Origin: JBHEMK01 sp046262635
GTDB lineage: Bacteria > Actinomycetota > Thermoleophilia > Gaiellales > Gaiellaceae
Direction: 5' to 3'
Length of the DNA stretch: 22,569 bases
Assembly: GCA_046262635.1 (NCBI GenBank)
Contig: JBHEMK010000048.1
Coordinates: forward strand, 1-22,569
The notes beneath the pieces are model-generated. The model ran no database searches. It had not been told where the DNA came from and worked only from the letters and a program-made list of their open reading frames with translations. Both the position numbers and the translations under genes were made by a program. Position 1 is the first letter of the stretch. Each line of letters begins with the position of its first letter. Shown one piece after another: positions 21,390-22,569 of this stretch.

Positions 21390-22202
21390 CTAAAGAGAAA
21401 GGAGCGCGACTCCCCCGACGACGAGCGCCGCCCCGGCGAAGCGCCACGGCGTCACCCGCTCCTTCAGGAACAGCGCGGCGAGCGCGGTGGCCACCACCAC
21501 CCCGGTTTCCCGCACGGCGGCGACGGAGGCGGCCGAGGCGAGCTGGAGCGCGGCCAGCACGCACGCATAGGCCGCGAAGATCCCGATCCCGGCCAGCACC
21601 GCACGGGGCCCCAGTTCCGCGCGCAGGGGCGCCCGCCCCCGCGCGAGCGCGAGCGCCCCCGCGTAGGCGAGCCCCGTGCAGATGCTCATCAATTCGAGGT
21701 AGGCCACCGGGGACGCGTGGCTGACGCCGTGCTTGTCGACGACTGTGTAGGACGCGATCGTGCAGGCAATCACGGCGCCGAGCACCGCACCGCGCCCCCG
21801 CCGCACGCCCCGGACGAGCAGGATGCCGGTCGTGACGAGCAGCACGCCGGCGACCTGCGCCGTCGAGGTCGCGACGCCGGTGAATGCCAGCGCGCCCGCA
21901 AGCACGAGCACGGGTGCGAGCCCTCGTGCGAGCGGATAGACGACCGACAGCTCGGCACGTGTGTAGGCGAACGCGAGCAGCGCGAAGTAGCTGAGCTCGA
22001 TCACCGATGTCGCGCCGAGGTACGGCCAGACGCCGCTGTCGAGCCGCCAGCCGAGAGCGGCGATCGGCGCGCCCACGACCGCCGAGGCGAGCATGGCGAC
22101 GGCGGCGAACGCCTCCGAGTCGCGCGCGCCCGCGAGCAGAAGGTTCCAGCCGGCGTGGATGACCGCCGCGGTCAGCGCGAGCGCGAGGGCCTCGACCGGC
22201 AG
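21390..22202 (-). CDS. EamA/DMT-family transporter (start codon uncertain)
   Basis: This membrane protein has about ten hydrophobic segments in two EamA repeats. The second repeat ends with ETGVVVATALAALFLKERVT and PWRFAGAALVVGGVALL. The first in-frame ATG is at 22094 (234 residues), which would lose the first membrane segment. Upstream in the same frame the sequence ALALTAAVIHAGWNLLLAGA is a clear EamA N-terminal segment, so translation must begin earlier. No ATG, GTG or TTG lies in frame between that segment and the end of the preceding gene. A CTG at 22202, just after the preceding TAG, is the best candidate and gives 270 residues. EamA proteins export or import small metabolites. Next to a choline-kinase-like gene it recalls LicB, the EamA-type choline transporter, but this is inference. 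Confidence 0.78.
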   Translation of the reverse strand: MPVEALALALTAAVIHAGWNLLLAGARDSEAFAAVAMLASAVVGAPIAALGWRLDSGVWPYLGATSVIELSYFALLAFAYTRAELSVVYPLARGLAPVLVLAGALAFTGVATSTAQVAGVLLVTTGILLVRGVRRGRGAVLGAVIACTIASYTVVDKHGVSHASPVAYLELMSICTGLAYAGALALARGRAPLRAELGPRAVLAGIGIFAAYACVLAALQLASAASVAAVRETGVVVATALAALFLKERVTPWRFAGAALVVGGVALLSL

Positions 22203-22204
22203 CG

Positions 22205-22569
22205 CTACGACCGGGCGGAGGCCTCGAGGGCGGGCCGGTAGTGCTCGAGCCCCGGCGTCTCCATCCCCTCGACCTTGCCGTTGTCGTCGTACCGGCGGAG
22301 CCGCACCGCCTCGCCCGCGTGCGGCGAGCGCTCGAACTCCGCCACCTCCTCCGGCCCGTACGGCCCACCCTGCAGCGCGAGGCTGTGGACGGAGGCCGGT
22401 GAGAGCTTCTGCAGGTAGGTCGGCTCGACCGCGCAGAGGTAGCGCTTCGCCGCGACGTGCATCCTGATCGGCTCCGCCACCTCGGGGCCGAAGTGCTCCG
22501 ACAGGAACACGAAAGCCGCTTCCTCATGACGGGTGTCGATCCCGTGCTCGGCCGCGTCCTCCGCGAACT
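22205..22569 (-). CDS. HD-domain oxygenase, PhnZ/TmpB-like, C-terminal part (runs off the right edge)
   Basis: The last 120 codons of this gene are present. The sequence includes HGIDTRHEEAAFVFLSEHFG, then EPIRMHVAAKRYLCAVEP, LSPASVHSLALQGGPYGPEE, and VRLRRYDDNGKV before the TAG at 22205. HVAAKRYL and SLALQGGP are hallmarks of the phosphonate-degradation HD oxygenases. The His-x3-Lys spacing in HVAAK matches the iron-ligand and substrate-contact pair of PhnZ. These mixed-valent di-iron enzymes cleave the C-P bond of 1-hydroxyphosphonates with O2. PhnZ yields glycine plus phosphate, and TmpB yields glycine betaine plus phosphate. The N-terminal HD motif and the residues that distinguish the two lie outside the window. 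The gene is upstream of, and on the same strand as, the EamA, kinase and permease genes. Confidence 0.82.
   Translation of the reverse strand, partial: FAEDAAEHGIDTRHEEAAFVFLSEHFGPEVAEPIRMHVAAKRYLCAVEPTYLQKLSPASVHSLALQGGPYGPEEVAEFERSPHAGEAVRLRRYDDNGKVEGMETPGLEHYRPALEASARS

Overview
The window is very GC-rich, densely packed DNA with short intergenic gaps, many GTG starts, 4-bp stop/start overlaps and long spurious antisense reading frames. This suits a high-GC Actinomycetota genome. A soil Thermoleophilia-type lineage is my guess from gene content, not something the sequence proves. I saw no rRNA, tRNA, CRISPR array, insertion sequence or phage gene. The region reads as a chromosomal catabolic locus for methylated amines.

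Layout. (1) 1-4201, minus strand: a GntR/FCD regulator, then a dimethylglycine-oxidase-like FAD/GcvT flavoprotein, etfB, and the first part of etfA, which runs off the left edge. (2) 4271-10026, plus strand, divergent from gntR: formate-tetrahydrofolate ligase (fhs), then a glycine betaine ABC transporter (ATPase, double-length fused permease, periplasmic-type binding protein), ending in a strong hairpin. (3) 10180-14951, plus strand: a complete carbohydrate-type ABC transporter (binding protein, two permeases, a small membrane protein, a UgpC/MsmK-like ATPase). A 34-nt perfect palindrome separates the binding-protein gene from the permeases. (4) 14994-22569, minus strand: glycerol kinase, a second FAD/GcvT flavoprotein, an APC-superfamily permease, a choline-kinase-like phosphotransferase, an EamA transporter, and at the right edge the C-terminal part of a PhnZ/TmpB-type HD-domain oxygenase. 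Transcription order is right to left.

How the genes may work together (inference). The flavoproteins would oxidatively demethylate dimethylglycine and/or sarcosine. They would pass electrons to ETF and transfer the methyl carbon to tetrahydrofolate as 5,10-methylene-THF. Fhs links the 10-formyl-THF pool to formate and ATP. ProVWX would import the betaine precursor. The HD oxygenase belongs to a family that includes TmpB, which releases glycine betaine and phosphate from a hydroxylated trimethylammonio-phosphonate. It could therefore be a second, phosphonate-derived source of betaine. The kinase, EamA and APC proteins resemble choline uptake and activation components. The step from betaine to dimethylglycine (GbcAB or a betaine methyltransferase) is not in the window. 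The carbohydrate ABC system and glycerol kinase may be a separate carbon-uptake module.
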